A stretch of 64,000 bases of DNA from Dolichospermum sp. ST_sed8 (GTDB lineage: Bacteria > Cyanobacteriota > Cyanobacteriia > Cyanobacteriales > Nostocaceae), in assembly GCA_028658405.1 (NCBI GenBank), contig JAKOGY010000001.1:40481-104480 (forward strand), given 5' to 3'. This document shows positions 19,246-28,400 of the stretch, in pieces (the stretch's first letter is position 1; each line of letters opens with the position of its first letter). Position numbers and translations under genes: made by a program. The notes beneath the pieces are model-generated. The model searched no databases. It was given only the letters and a program-made list of their open reading frames with translations, and had not been told where the DNA came from.

Positions 19246-20295
19246 ATGGCTACAAAAATCCCCGTTACCGTCATCACAGGCTTCTTAGGAAGCGGTAAAA
19301 CCAGCATTATCCGTCACCTCCTCCAAAACAACCAAGGACGACGGATAGCAGTATTAGTCAACGAATTTGGCGAACTGGGGATAGATGGAGAATTATTAAA
19401 ATCCTGTCAAATTTGCCCCGAAGATGAAACAGAAGCAAATCCAGAAACTAACATATTTGAACTGACAAACGGCTGTTTATGCTGCACCGTGCAAGAAGAA
19501 TTTTACCCGACAATGCGGGAATTAATTAAACGCCGAGATAGCATTGATTGTATTATCATTGAAACCTCTGGTTTAGCATTACCAAAACCTTTAATTAAAG
19601 CCTTTCGTTGGCAAGAAATCCGCAATGCTGCTACAGTAGATGCAGTAATTACAGTGGTAGATTGTGCTGCGGTTGCGGAAGGGACATTTGCTAGTGATTT
19701 AGAGGCGATCGCTGCCCAACGCCAAGAAGATGATAGTCTAGAACATGAAACACCATTACAAGAATTGTTTGAAGATCAACTTGCTTGTGCTGATTTAGTA
19801 ATTTTGAATAAAACTGATTTAGTTGATAGTGAAACTCAAGCAAGAGTTTTAGAATTAGTCAAGCATGAATTACCGAGAGTTGTGAAAATTGTCTCTAGTG
19901 ATTATGGTAAATTAGACCCATCTATATTATTAGGATTTGCAGCCGCAGTTGAAGATAATTTAGATTCTCGTCCTAGTCATCATGATACAGAAGAAGACCA
20001 TGATCATGATGATGAAATTAACTCAACTCACGTAATTTTAGATCGGACATTTGATCCAGAGAAGCTCCAAGCAACATTAGAAAAACTAGCACAAGAACAA
20101 GAAATTTACCGAATTAAAGGATTTGTGGCTGTTGAGAATAAACTCATGCGGTTAGTTATGCAAGGTGTGGGAAATAGATTTGATAAATTTTATGATCGTC
20201 CTTGGAAACCAGAAGAAGCAAAACAAACCAGTTTAGTTTTTATCGGTCGTAATTTACAATCTTCAGTAATAGAATCTCAATTAGTAGCTTTGTAA
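19246..20295 (+). CDS. cobW: CobW-type GTPase (COG0523 metal chaperone)
   Basis: A 349-residue G3E GTPase. Walker A is GFLGSGKT (residues 12-19), the metal-binding CxCC motif is in NGCLCC (77-80), the GTP base-recognition motif is NKTD, and a His/Asp-rich stretch (SHHDTEEDHDHDDE) lies before the C-terminal CobW_C domain. The insertion with CPEDE between Walker A and CLCC is characteristic of CobW proper rather than YeiR/ZigA. It is thought to deliver metal (cobalt for cobalamin, or zinc in related proteins). The gene for an ABA4-like protein starts 1 base after its stop, so the two are co-transcribed. Confidence 0.92.
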   Translation: MATKIPVTVITGFLGSGKTSIIRHLLQNNQGRRIAVLVNEFGELGIDGELLKSCQICPEDETEANPETNIFELTNGCLCCTVQEEFYPTMRELIKRRDSIDCIIIETSGLALPKPLIKAFRWQEIRNAATVDAVITVVDCAAVAEGTFASDLEAIAAQRQEDDSLEHETPLQELFEDQLACADLVILNKTDLVDSETQARVLELVKHELPRVVKIVSSDYGKLDPSILLGFAAAVEDNLDSRPSHHDTEEDHDHDDEINSTHVILDRTFDPEKLQATLEKLAQEQEIYRIKGFVAVENKLMRLVMQGVGNRFDKFYDRPWKPEEAKQTSLVFIGRNLQSSVIESQLVAL

Positions 20296-20296
20296 T

Positions 20297-20761
20297 ATGA
20301 ATATCACAGATTTATTTAACGTCGCCAATCTTTTTGTTTTGCCTTTTTGGGCTTTGATGATTCTGTTACCCAACTGGAATGTCACCCGCAAGGTAATGGA
20401 ATCTTATCTACCTTTTGTGGTTTTAGCTGGTGCTTATGTGTATTTATTCGTTACTAGCATTACTCCAGAAAACGCCGCTGCTTTATCAAATCCTCAATTA
20501 GCAGATATAGCCAAGTTTTTCAGTGATGAAACTGCTGCTGCTACAGGTTGGATTCATTTTCTGGTAATGGATTTATTTGTCGGTAGATGGATTTATTGGG
20601 AAGGACAAAAAACCGGAATTTGGACAATTCACTCGATAGCTTTGTGTTTGTTTGCGGGTCCTTTAGGTGTGCTTTCTCATATTTTCACCTATTGGATTAC
20701 TAAAGCATTTTCTAAAGGTTCTGAAGGTGTGACAGGAGAAGAAAAAGCTGTTGTGAATTAA
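20297..20761 (+). CDS. ABA4-like (DUF4281) membrane protein
   Basis: A 154-residue membrane protein with about four hydrophobic segments (LFVLPFWALMILLP, FVVLAGAYVYLFVTS, WIHFLVMDLFVGRWIYW, SIALCLFAGPLGVLSHIFTYW). The pattern GWIHFLVMDLFVGRW with a following GPLGVL is the DUF4281/ABA4 signature. ABA4 of plants is needed for neoxanthin synthesis; cyanobacterial homologues are uncharacterised, with a carotenoid-related role possible. The start codon follows the cobW stop almost directly, so translational coupling is likely. Confidence 0.88.
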   Translation: MNITDLFNVANLFVLPFWALMILLPNWNVTRKVMESYLPFVVLAGAYVYLFVTSITPENAAALSNPQLADIAKFFSDETAAATGWIHFLVMDLFVGRWIYWEGQKTGIWTIHSIALCLFAGPLGVLSHIFTYWITKAFSKGSEGVTGEEKAVVN

Positions 20762-20770
20762 ATTAATGTA

Positions 20771-21053
20771 GGGGTTCAGCAATGCTCATAGGTGTCAACT
20801 TAACGTAAAACCTATAGCCCGTCTGGGAATGATAGCGTAGCGTGGCGTAAGCCATATTCCCAGTCTAATAGCTCAAGTCATCTAAAGATGACTAAATATC
20901 CCGAAAATCCTGAGTCTACTTGAGTAGGCTTTGGTTATTAGCCCTGATAGCGAAGCGTGGCGTAAGCCATAATTCATTTCTGGGCGGTTGTGGAAGCTAA
21001 TAGATAAGCTATTTTTAACTTAAATTGACACCAATGAGCATTGCTTTACCCTA
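20771..21053. mobile_element. MITE-like element with long terminal inverted repeats
   Basis: The sequence AGCAATGCTCATAGGTGTCAA at 20778 is mirrored by its imperfect reverse complement ending at 21045 (TTGACACCAATGAGCATTGC). The match extends outward to GGGG/CCCT-type ends, giving inverted ends of about 33 bases and a body of ~280 bases without an open frame. Inside are two copies of GATAGCG(T/A)AGCGTGGCGTAAGCCATA (20830-20855 and 20946-20971). The structure is that of a non-autonomous transposon; the parent IS is not in the window. No clear target-site duplication is visible. Confidence 0.65.
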
Positions 21054-21062
21054 TAACTAACA

Positions 21063-21281
21063 TTAAGCTGCTACAGATTCTCTATAGTGGGCGTTTAACC
21101 AACAGAGTGGTAATTTTTCCCCAGAAGGAAATACTAATTCTTCCTTTTTATAGATGTCTGTTTCCTGTTCTTCTTGTCCTTGTTGGTCTTGGGCGTGTAC
21201 AATCTCAATATTGGGGTCAAATAGTTCTTGAACATCAACTATTTTGACCAAATCCCGGCTATCTTTGATTTGTAAAAACAT
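21063..21281 (-). CDS. Small conserved-looking hypothetical protein
   Basis: A 72-residue soluble protein (MFLQIKDSRDLVKIVDVQEL... CWLNAHYRESVAA). A good start region is present: ATG 21279-21281 is preceded by AATGGAGGATTATCAAT on the coding strand, which contains a GGAGG ribosome-binding site. No domain is recognised. Middle acidic/Gln-rich stretch (QDQQGQEEQETD) is probably disordered. Its tail ends 10 bases from the MITE. It lies 57 bases downstream of the DUF3181 gene on the same strand, so the two may be one operon. Confidence 0.65.
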   Translation of the reverse strand: MFLQIKDSRDLVKIVDVQELFDPNIEIVHAQDQQGQEEQETDIYKKEELVFPSGEKLPLCWLNAHYRESVAA

Positions 21282-21338
21282 ATTGATAATCCTCCATTAT
21301 TTAAATGTGTAAATTTGTTAATGGGAAGAAAATTAAGA

Positions 21339-21647
21339 TTAGATTTCCCGTTGATATTTTTCAACAATATCTACTAAGGTAACTTGACATTGCACGGGTA
21401 ATAAATCAATTAAAGATAGTTCCTTTCTACCACCACCAACTTTGACAGTGATAGATTCTAAAGCGGCAATTACTTTGTCTTCATTAACGCCTTTAGAAGT
21501 AATTAAAGGATACAATTTTTCAGCAACAACATTATGCAGTTTGGCATCCGATAGATAAAGATGCCATTTTGCAATATCTATATAAACACTTTCACCAATT
21601 TCTGCGGCTAGGGTTTCTAGTAATTCTGTGGTATTAGTTTTAGCCAT
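21339..21647 (-). CDS. DUF3181 family protein
   Basis: A 102-residue protein matching the cyanobacterial DUF3181 pattern: ELLETLAAEIGESVYIDIAK, WHLYLSDAKLHNVVAEKLYP, ITVKVGGGRKELSLIDLLP. It is soluble, compact and of unknown function, found almost only in cyanobacteria. Start is ATG at 21647. A (GGTAATT)n simple repeat lies immediately upstream (21661-21700). Confidence 0.88.
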   Translation of the reverse strand: MAKTNTTELLETLAAEIGESVYIDIAKWHLYLSDAKLHNVVAEKLYPLITSKGVNEDKVIAALESITVKVGGGRKELSLIDLLPVQCQVTLVDIVEKYQREI

Positions 21648-21660
21648 AAATATAATCTCA

Positions 21661-21700
21661 AGGTAATTGGTAATTGGTAATTGGTAATTGGTAATTGGGG
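21661..21700. repeat. GGTAATT short tandem repeat
   Basis: Five to six copies of the heptamer GGTAATT. The same word, in reverse complement, recurs at 33047-33115. Heptameric tandem repeats of this kind are common in Nostocales intergenic DNA. Confidence 0.9.
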
Positions 21701-21811
21701 AAGAGATTAAATTTTGACCAGTTCCCCGTTCCCTATTTCGACATTGTTACTCAATTAGCTAGGCTTTATCTACTACCATAGGTTATAATATCCTATCTTG
21801 ATTTTCTTTCT

Positions 21812-22069
21812 TTAGGTAGATTTCGGTGGAGTTGGGTCGTAATTAGCGATCGCCCCAATGTAAATTAGATGCAATAACAATACTCCTACCCAACCAACTG
21901 TTACCCCAGGTAGCCATTCCCAGGCAGTAGTTTTCAAAATGTGGAAAAACCATAACCCAGATGTGACAGTTGCACAAATACCGACATGAACAGCAAAATT
22001 CATGCGATCATCTAGTTTACGGAAATCTGGATCTTTGCGATCTGGTTTGCGAGGCCAACGGGGAGGCAT
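21812..22069 (-). CDS. Small two-transmembrane-helix protein
   Basis: An 85-residue protein. After a basic, charged N-terminus (PPRWPRKPDRKDPDFRKLDD) come two hydrophobic helices (FAVHVGICATVTSGLWFFHIL and GVTVGWVGVLLLHLIYIGAIA). A Pro-rich tail closes it. This composition is typical of small thylakoid or plasma-membrane proteins of cyanobacteria; I do not recognise the family. Start ATG at 22069. The stop lies about 110 bases past the DUF3181 upstream repeats, so it is probably its own unit. Confidence 0.7.
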   Translation of the reverse strand: MPPRWPRKPDRKDPDFRKLDDRMNFAVHVGICATVTSGLWFFHILKTTAWEWLPGVTVGWVGVLLLHLIYIGAIANYDPTPPKST

Positions 22070-22199
22070 AAATATAAATGTTCGTGACAGCAGTTAACGC
22101 ACCTTCTCTATTGTAAGGTCTTTGGGGTTTACTTGCTCAGATATACAAACAATTTTCAATAGGTGACTCCCTACTCCCTTCCCACTCAAAGAATATGGA

Positions 22200-22255
22200 T
22201 TAAATGAACCACGAAGGAGCGAAGAACACGAAGGAAGAAGGAAGAAGGAAGATAA
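22200..22255. repeat. Interspersed repeat 'ACCACGAAGGAGCGAAG...GAAGGAAGAAGG'
   Basis: The words ACCACGAAGGAGCGAAGAACACGAAGG followed by GAAGGAA-type heptamers occur here and again near 25205-25262, 48535-48590, and in reverse orientation near 19144-19185 and 40352-40440. This dispersed non-coding repeat carries a variable microsatellite tail. Confidence 0.85.
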
Positions 22256-22330
22256 TCTTTATACTGGGAAGGGAATATCACCAATCTGGGGATAAAAATG
22301 TTGATGGTTTTCCCCAGATGGTAATATGGG

Positions 22331-22594
22331 CTATGAACTCTGCACGGTTGACTCTGCGTAGGAACTAGCTCCAAATTCGCTACCTCTAGCGCTAGGAACT
22401 AAAGTCCAACCTGCTTTCAAGAGTTTTTGGTAAGTTGCCCAACCCTTAGAACCACGAGGAACGCGATAATCTGGAACTGAAAATTGCGGAAAAGCTGTGT
22501 AAGGCCGCCAAGGTTGTCCCAGTGCAGTTTGCAAGTACAAAATCTTTTCATCATCACCGCTAGACTTAGATAACCAGCACATTTGTCGAAGCAT
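22331..22594 (-). CDS. Small hypothetical cyanobacterial protein
   Basis: An 87-residue protein starting at ATG 22594 (MLRQMCWLSKSSGDDEKILY); a TTG six bases upstream in frame is a poorer start because AAGGAG lies at the right distance before the ATG. The sequence contains GQPWRPYTAFPQF, DYRVPRGSKGWATYQKLLKAGWTLV and a Ser-rich end. The 'GWATYQKLLKAGW' block suggests a small helical fold shared among cyanobacterial proteins of unknown function. No domain recognised. Confidence 0.65.
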   Translation of the reverse strand: MLRQMCWLSKSSGDDEKILYLQTALGQPWRPYTAFPQFSVPDYRVPRGSKGWATYQKLLKAGWTLVPSARGSEFGASSYAESTVQSS

Positions 22595-22600
22595 AGTCAA

Positions 22601-23137
22601 CTCCTTGATTGTTTAGCTGAAATATCACAAGGACACTAACTACGGATATTTAGGGGGTGGGAAATTGCTGTAAAAATGTTTTTCATTCCCAATCTAATAT
22701 CCCGAATTGGTATGACAGATTTTTGTGCTGTCATACTGAATTGTGATAAAGTGGTTTTGTCCTTATGTTTAAGGCAGTAAAAATTATTTTTGTCAGGTAA
22801 ATTATTTAAGAAGGTAAACTCCTGTAGGCTGCTGTTTATTAAGGTAGAAAGATGAACAAGAACAATGGTTTTTTTGGTTCTTGATGTTTTTTTGCTAGGG
22901 GAATATTTTTATTATGTTATCAACGATTGCAATAATTGTATGTATCCATAGTTACGATTTTGTGAAAATTATTAAAAATTTATTGACAAGGGAACTGACA
23001 AGGTGTGGAGTTGAGGGTCAGAATGCTTGTCAAATAAGCATTTAAAAGATTTGAGATTTTTTGCATATCAACCATTACCATTATGATTTAAGATACCTAT
23101 ATATTTGTTTTTCTATTGATATAGATAAGCGCAGATA
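22601..23137. other. Long divergent intergenic region with a perfect hairpin
   Basis: About 540 bases between two divergent genes, with no credible reading frame. The clearest structure is a perfect 9-base stem with a 9-base loop at 22710-22736 (GTATGACAG ... CTGTCATAC). It lies upstream of both genes, so it is more likely a regulator-binding or regulatory-RNA structure than a terminator. The rest is AT-rich. Confidence 0.5.
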
Positions 23138-23554
23138 ATGAATAACCCAGTTGTTTGGATACATGGAGACTGTCTGAGTCCCCACAACCCTGCATTCCTA
23201 GAATATCCCCAAGCCCCAGCCCTTTGGGTTTGGGATGATACTTTAATTGCAGAATGGCAAATTGGCCTCAAACGCCTAACTTTTATTTATGAATGTTTGC
23301 TAGAATTACCTGTAGAAATTCGCCGGGGAAATGTAGCAGAAGAAGTTTTAGCTTTTGCTCAAGAACATAATACTAATTTAGTTGTAACTACAGATAGCCC
23401 CAGTCCAAGATTTAATGATATTTGTGATCACATTAAACAGGCTGTAAGTTTGGAAGTTTTGGCTGTAGAACCGTTTTTTGAATATGACGGATATATTGAT
23501 TTAAAGCGGTTTTCCCGTTATTGGAAAGTAGCAGAGAAATATGTTTTTGAATAA
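23138..23554 (+). CDS. Photolyase/cryptochrome-like N-terminal domain protein
   Basis: A 138-residue protein. The opening PVVWIHGDCLSPHNPAFLEY with ALWVWDD, then LAFAQEHNTNLVVTTDSPSP, follows the Rossmann-type alpha/beta fold of the photolyase antenna domain. The whole FAD-binding C-terminal part of photolyases is missing, and this short version seems to be a self-standing family in cyanobacteria. DNA repair activity is therefore not expected; a cofactor-binding or regulatory role is possible. It lies 32 bases before tldD, so the two may be co-transcribed. Confidence 0.6.
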   Translation: MNNPVVWIHGDCLSPHNPAFLEYPQAPALWVWDDTLIAEWQIGLKRLTFIYECLLELPVEIRRGNVAEEVLAFAQEHNTNLVVTTDSPSPRFNDICDHIKQAVSLEVLAVEPFFEYDGYIDLKRFSRYWKVAEKYVFE

Positions 23555-23586
23555 GAAAATAAATTTACTTTATAGCCATTTGTGAA

Positions 23587-24987
23587 ATGACAACTAAACT
23601 TACTGATGTTCAAAATCTCCTCTCAGATTTAATTTCCCGTTATTCTTCTCGTGTGGATTATTTGATGATTCGCTTGGAAGAATCTGAGGGAACAGATATT
23701 GTTTTGCGTGGTGATAAGGTGGAAACTCTCAGTGAGGGAATTTCTATTGGTGGTCATGTTCGCACTTGTTATAAGGGTGGTTGGGGATTAAGTAGTTTTA
23801 ATAAACTAGCAACCATTGAAGAGCGCATCGAAGAAGCCATTGCTGCTGCTAGAATAGTGGGTGATGAAGAGACTATCCTCGCAGCGATTGATCCTGTACA
23901 AGCTGTATGTGTATTACCTCTTTTGGGTACTGATCCACGTCAGGTTTCGCTAAAGCAGAAAAAACAATTATGCGATCGCTATACTGACCTACTCAAAACA
24001 GTTGATCACCGGATTACTACCACCTCTGTTCATTATAGCGACAGCACCCAAAGAGTGATTATTGTCACATCTGAAGGAACTTTCATTGATCAATCTTGGG
24101 TAGATATGGAAATGCGCTTTGCTGCTACAGCCAGGAATGGGGAAACTGTCCAAACCGGCAGAGAAACCACTGGTTCTCGCAAAGCCTACGAAGATTTAAC
24201 TAATTTAGACAAGCAAGTCAAAGGTGCAGCGGAAAGAGCAGTTACATCTTTATCTTTACCATCCGTTAAAGGTAATACTTACACTGTAGTTATTGATCCC
24301 ATTCTCAGCGGTTTATTCGTTCATGAAGCTTTTGGACATCTTTCCGAAGCAGATATGGCCTATGAAAACCCCGATATTCTGGAAGTGATGACCCTAGGAC
24401 GGCGTTTCGGCCCTGAAGAACTGCAAATATATGATGGTGCTGCACCCCAAGGACATCGCGGTAGTTATTTTTACGACGACGAAGGGACACCTGCAACAAC
24501 TACCCAATTAATTGAAGATGGTGTATTAGTTGGGAGACTCCATTCCCGTGAAACTGCGGGTAAATTAGATGAGAAACCCACAGGTAATGCTCGTTGTCTT
24601 AATTATCACTATTCCCCTATTGTGAGAATGACGAATACCTGGATTGAACGCGGTAAAACTCCAGTTGCAGATTTATTTACTGATATTAAAGAAGGTGTTT
24701 ATGCTCAAAATTGGTTAGGGGGAATGACGAATGGGGAAATGTTTACTTTCAGCGCTGGGGAAGCTTGGATGATTAGAAATGGTAAAATTGCTGAACCTGT
24801 GAAGGATGTAACTCTTTCCGGTAATGTTTTCCAAACCCTCGCAGATATTGAAGCTATTGGTGATGATTTCTACTGGGATGAATCCGGGGGTTGTGGTAAA
24901 GGTGGACAAAATGGTTTACCTGTCGGTTGCGGTGGTCCGAGTTTGCGGATTCGGGATGTTGTGGTTGGAGGGGAAAGTGGAGAATAG
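23587..24987 (+). CDS. tldD: TldD/PmbA-family metalloprotease
   Basis: A 466-residue TldD-type protein. The zinc site motif HExxxH is visible as H246-E247-A-F-G-H251 in VHEAFGHLSEADM, and the C-terminal GGCGKGGQNGLPVGCGGPSL is typical of the cyanobacterial TldD group. In other bacteria TldD and TldE form a heterodimer that degrades unfolded peptides and matures some RiPPs. The PmbA/TldE partner is not in this window. Start ATG at 23587; length is normal. Confidence 0.93.
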   Translation: MTTKLTDVQNLLSDLISRYSSRVDYLMIRLEESEGTDIVLRGDKVETLSEGISIGGHVRTCYKGGWGLSSFNKLATIEERIEEAIAAARIVGDEETILAAIDPVQAVCVLPLLGTDPRQVSLKQKKQLCDRYTDLLKTVDHRITTTSVHYSDSTQRVIIVTSEGTFIDQSWVDMEMRFAATARNGETVQTGRETTGSRKAYEDLTNLDKQVKGAAERAVTSLSLPSVKGNTYTVVIDPILSGLFVHEAFGHLSEADMAYENPDILEVMTLGRRFGPEELQIYDGAAPQGHRGSYFYDDEGTPATTTQLIEDGVLVGRLHSRETAGKLDEKPTGNARCLNYHYSPIVRMTNTWIERGKTPVADLFTDIKEGVYAQNWLGGMTNGEMFTFSAGEAWMIRNGKIAEPVKDVTLSGNVFQTLADIEAIGDDFYWDESGGCGKGGQNGLPVGCGGPSLRIRDVVVGGESGE

Positions 24988-25136
24988 TTCTTCCTTATCA
25001 AGATTTAGTATAACAGATTTTTTTGTGCAAGTCAACAGTCTTAATCTATAAAACGCGAAAAAATGATCAAGAATATACCCAATTGATTAGAGAAGTCGGG
25101 TATTTATTTTTTTAAATCATTCAAATAGATACCACT

Positions 25137-25420
25137 ATATAGGGCTTGCTAAAAAAGTCTTTTCGTGAAGGTTAGTAGGGGCGTATTGCAATACGCCCCT
25201 ACTAAACCACGAAGGAGCGAAGGACACGAAGGAAGAAGGAAGAAGGAAGAAGGAAGAAGGAAGAGTTGGGAAATTAGCCCTCGGATTTACGCGGTTATTT
25301 TTAGTTAAAATGCAGGGGTTTTAAACATCTATTGTTAATAATCTTGCCCTTTTTTGCGTGTAAAACCCTGTAAACCTTTATCTATCAATGTTTTTGCTTT
25401 CTTTTTTGCAAGCCCTATAT
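25137..25420. mobile_element. MITE-like element overlapping the end of the helicase gene
   Basis: The element has 20-21-base inverted ends: ATATAGGGCTTGCTAAAAAAG at 25137-25157 and its reverse complement CTTTTTTGCAAGCCCTATAT at 25401-25420. The 284-base body has no gene. It carries a perfect 34-base palindrome at 25172-25205 (core GGGGCGTATTGCAATACGCCCC) and an ACCACGAAGGAGCGAAGG/GAAGGAA repeat at 25205-25262. The right end supplies the TAG stop codon (25415-25417) of the downstream minus-strand gene. Insertion at a TA-rich site is likely. Confidence 0.7.
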
Positions 25421-28400
25421 GGAAAGAATTAAATTGAGGACATTTAATTCCTGGGAGTTTAACAGGTATTTTTCTGTAAATAACTTATTTCTAATTTCTC
25501 CTAGACTATAACTTCTAAATACCACAAAGGGAAATTCTTTGTAAGTATGACCTATGGGTAAAACGTTACCGACGGGGTATAATGAACGAATATAGGTGGA
25601 TAGAATATCTTTAAATCGCTGATCTTCTGGTTCTTCTGGGTTACTCTCAAAGTATTGTTTCATGACTTCACCGCTAATAAACGCAAATAAGGGTAAAGCG
25701 TAATATTGATCTATGTGTTGACTTTTTTGAATAAAGTTTTGAGTTTTTGGGGCTGCGTTTTTGAGTCTTTCAACTAATTCTATCGCATTTTTAACAGCAT
25801 AAGTCAGACTTTCTGGGTAGATTTGACTTCTACTAATACTTTTTAAATTATTCCATAATTCTGCATTTGCGTATTTTTCAATATCTAATAATCGCATTTG
25901 ATAAGATTCTTGGATGTTTTGACTGGGTACTATTAATAAACCTCCACTAATATACCCTAATTCCAATGGTTTAAAATCAAGTAATTTATCAAAGGTTTTA
26001 GAACTTTCTGAAAATTTGCTATTGAAATTTTCTCGAATAGCTAGATAACTTTCTTCGGTATTTTTAGAAACCAGAAAATCACCTTCTCCCATCAATAATT
26101 CTAAATTGGTGTAAGCTTGTTTTAATAAGGTGTGACTTTTATGGATATTATATTCTTTTTTGAGTTGCTTAATTAGATTTTCGATTTGACTAGAAAAACT
26201 TTCTCCAGCAGCTAAAACCGATTTTCCCCCAATAGGAATAAGTAGATAATTTTTCCTCCCAATATTACCATAACCTTGTATTCTTGTCATGATCGAAGCT
26301 TTGAGAATTAAGAGGAGATTTAATAAACTCAAAATGCTTTCTTGTTGAGAAAGTTCCTGATTGTCTTGGTAATAAATAGAACGTTCAGCTAAATAAAATG
26401 TCAGATATTTATCTTGATTATCTATGATATCATTTCCCCTCCCCCGGTAAATTACCTGAATAATTTCCATCAGGTTTTTTTCAACTTCAAATTTAGGAAT
26501 TTCTACTAAGATATGTTTTGCTTTAGGGAATGATAAACCGCGACTTCCTGAAGCAGTCATGAAAACAACTTTGACATTTTCTTGATATTTTTTAATTTGT
26601 TGTTTTTCATATTCAGATATATTTGCGTGTATTTCTAGATAATGGATATTTTTAATAAAGTTATCTTTACCTAATTTGGACTGAATTTTATCAATCAGTT
26701 CTGCTAATTTGGGTTTATTTTGGATATAAACTATAAATTGTTCAACATCAGATTTTTGGATCAGATTTTGAATATCTTGGAAAATTTCCTCCTGGGATTT
26801 TTTCTCTAAATCAGATTTATTCTTTAACTTGGTTTTATCGGTAAACTTACAAGATTCAATCAGAATCTGATAACTGATAGTTAAACTTTTTGCTGGGTAG
26901 GTATTAGTGTTGATAATAATAGCAGGTAAATTATTAAATTTAAAAGATTCTACTGATAAAGGTTGAATATTGCACTCTGCTTTTCTACAGTAGACTTTAT
27001 TTGGTTCGGGGGTAGTATCTTCTAAATGTTGACAAATGACATTTTTATCAACAATAGAAGCATCAGCAACAATGATTTTAGTATTAAAACCATTTTCGGG
27101 AGATGTTAATTGATATTTGCTAACAATTTTTTGAATCCCGTCTAAAAATTCTACTCCTCCCTCATCTCCAGTAATTTCGTCTATCATGATAAATAGATGT
27201 TTAATCCGACGGGAGATATTTCGCATTTTTTCGGGAAATATTTTATCTTCCCCTGTGTGGTATGCGTCACGAAATATTTTAGTGAGATGTTTTAAAGTAT
27301 CTCCATAATCTGTTTTTTTCAATGACTGAGTGGAAGCAGTAGCAATAATCTGGTTATATTCTTCACAACTGATGAGATTATATAAACCTTCACAAATACT
27401 ATTTAAAACTCCTTTAGTTTTTGTTCCCACATCTTGAAATGTATCGTCTGTTATATGTTCAAGTCTGTCTTTACGTCGGGATTTTCTTTCTACATTTTCA
27501 CTGTTGAGAAAATCAACCCCTCCTAAATTAAAATCATCTTCATATTGATTTGATGTATATGCGACTGAGAATTTACCATGATTATCTTGAATCAAGTTAC
27601 TGTGACTATTAATAGCAAAAATTCTATCATCAATTAATTCTGAAGTTTCTTTATCTTTGAATTTTTCGATAATATCAAGATTGACTTGTTTACGAGGACT
27701 GACATAAAATAAAAGAAACCCATCATCTTTATATTGTTTGAGAAAATCAACGATAGCGGTAGTTTTTCCAATTCCCGGATTTCCAGTTAAGAAGATATAA
27801 GTATTTTCAGAAATTAGATATTTCTTAATTAGTTGACTATGGGCTTCCCGAAAGTTGGGATTTCCGGTTAAATTTAAACTAGATATTAACTCCTGTGGTA
27901 CTGCTGCGACAGAGTTATAAAAATCGGGAATTTTTTCAGTGTGACGTGGTAATATATTGATGGTATCGGGAGTAATTTCTAGGAGTGAGTTAACAAGTTC
28001 TTTTCCTCTGTCAAAACTACTAGCAGCATTACGTTTAATTTGATTTAAAACTCGATGACGTGCATTGGTAATTTCTTCTTTGTTATCATGAAGTTTATAG
28101 ATTTGATAACAGGTTTGAAAAATGTCCAGATTTTCTGCTTGAATAGAAATAGTGTTAAATGAGCGATCGCTATATCCCACCGCATTACAAACTAACTTTG
28201 ATATATTGGGAATAATTGGAGTTTTTTCCAGAAATTGACAGAAACTATAAATATAACCAGCAGCTTGAATTAATTTCGCGCTTTCTTTATCCTTAGATTT
28301 AAAAGCTGTGAAATATTCCTTTAAACTTGGGGAAAAATCTAACCCTAAAGATTCGGTATCAATCCGCAAACTAGAAAACACGCTTTTAGAACGAATATAA

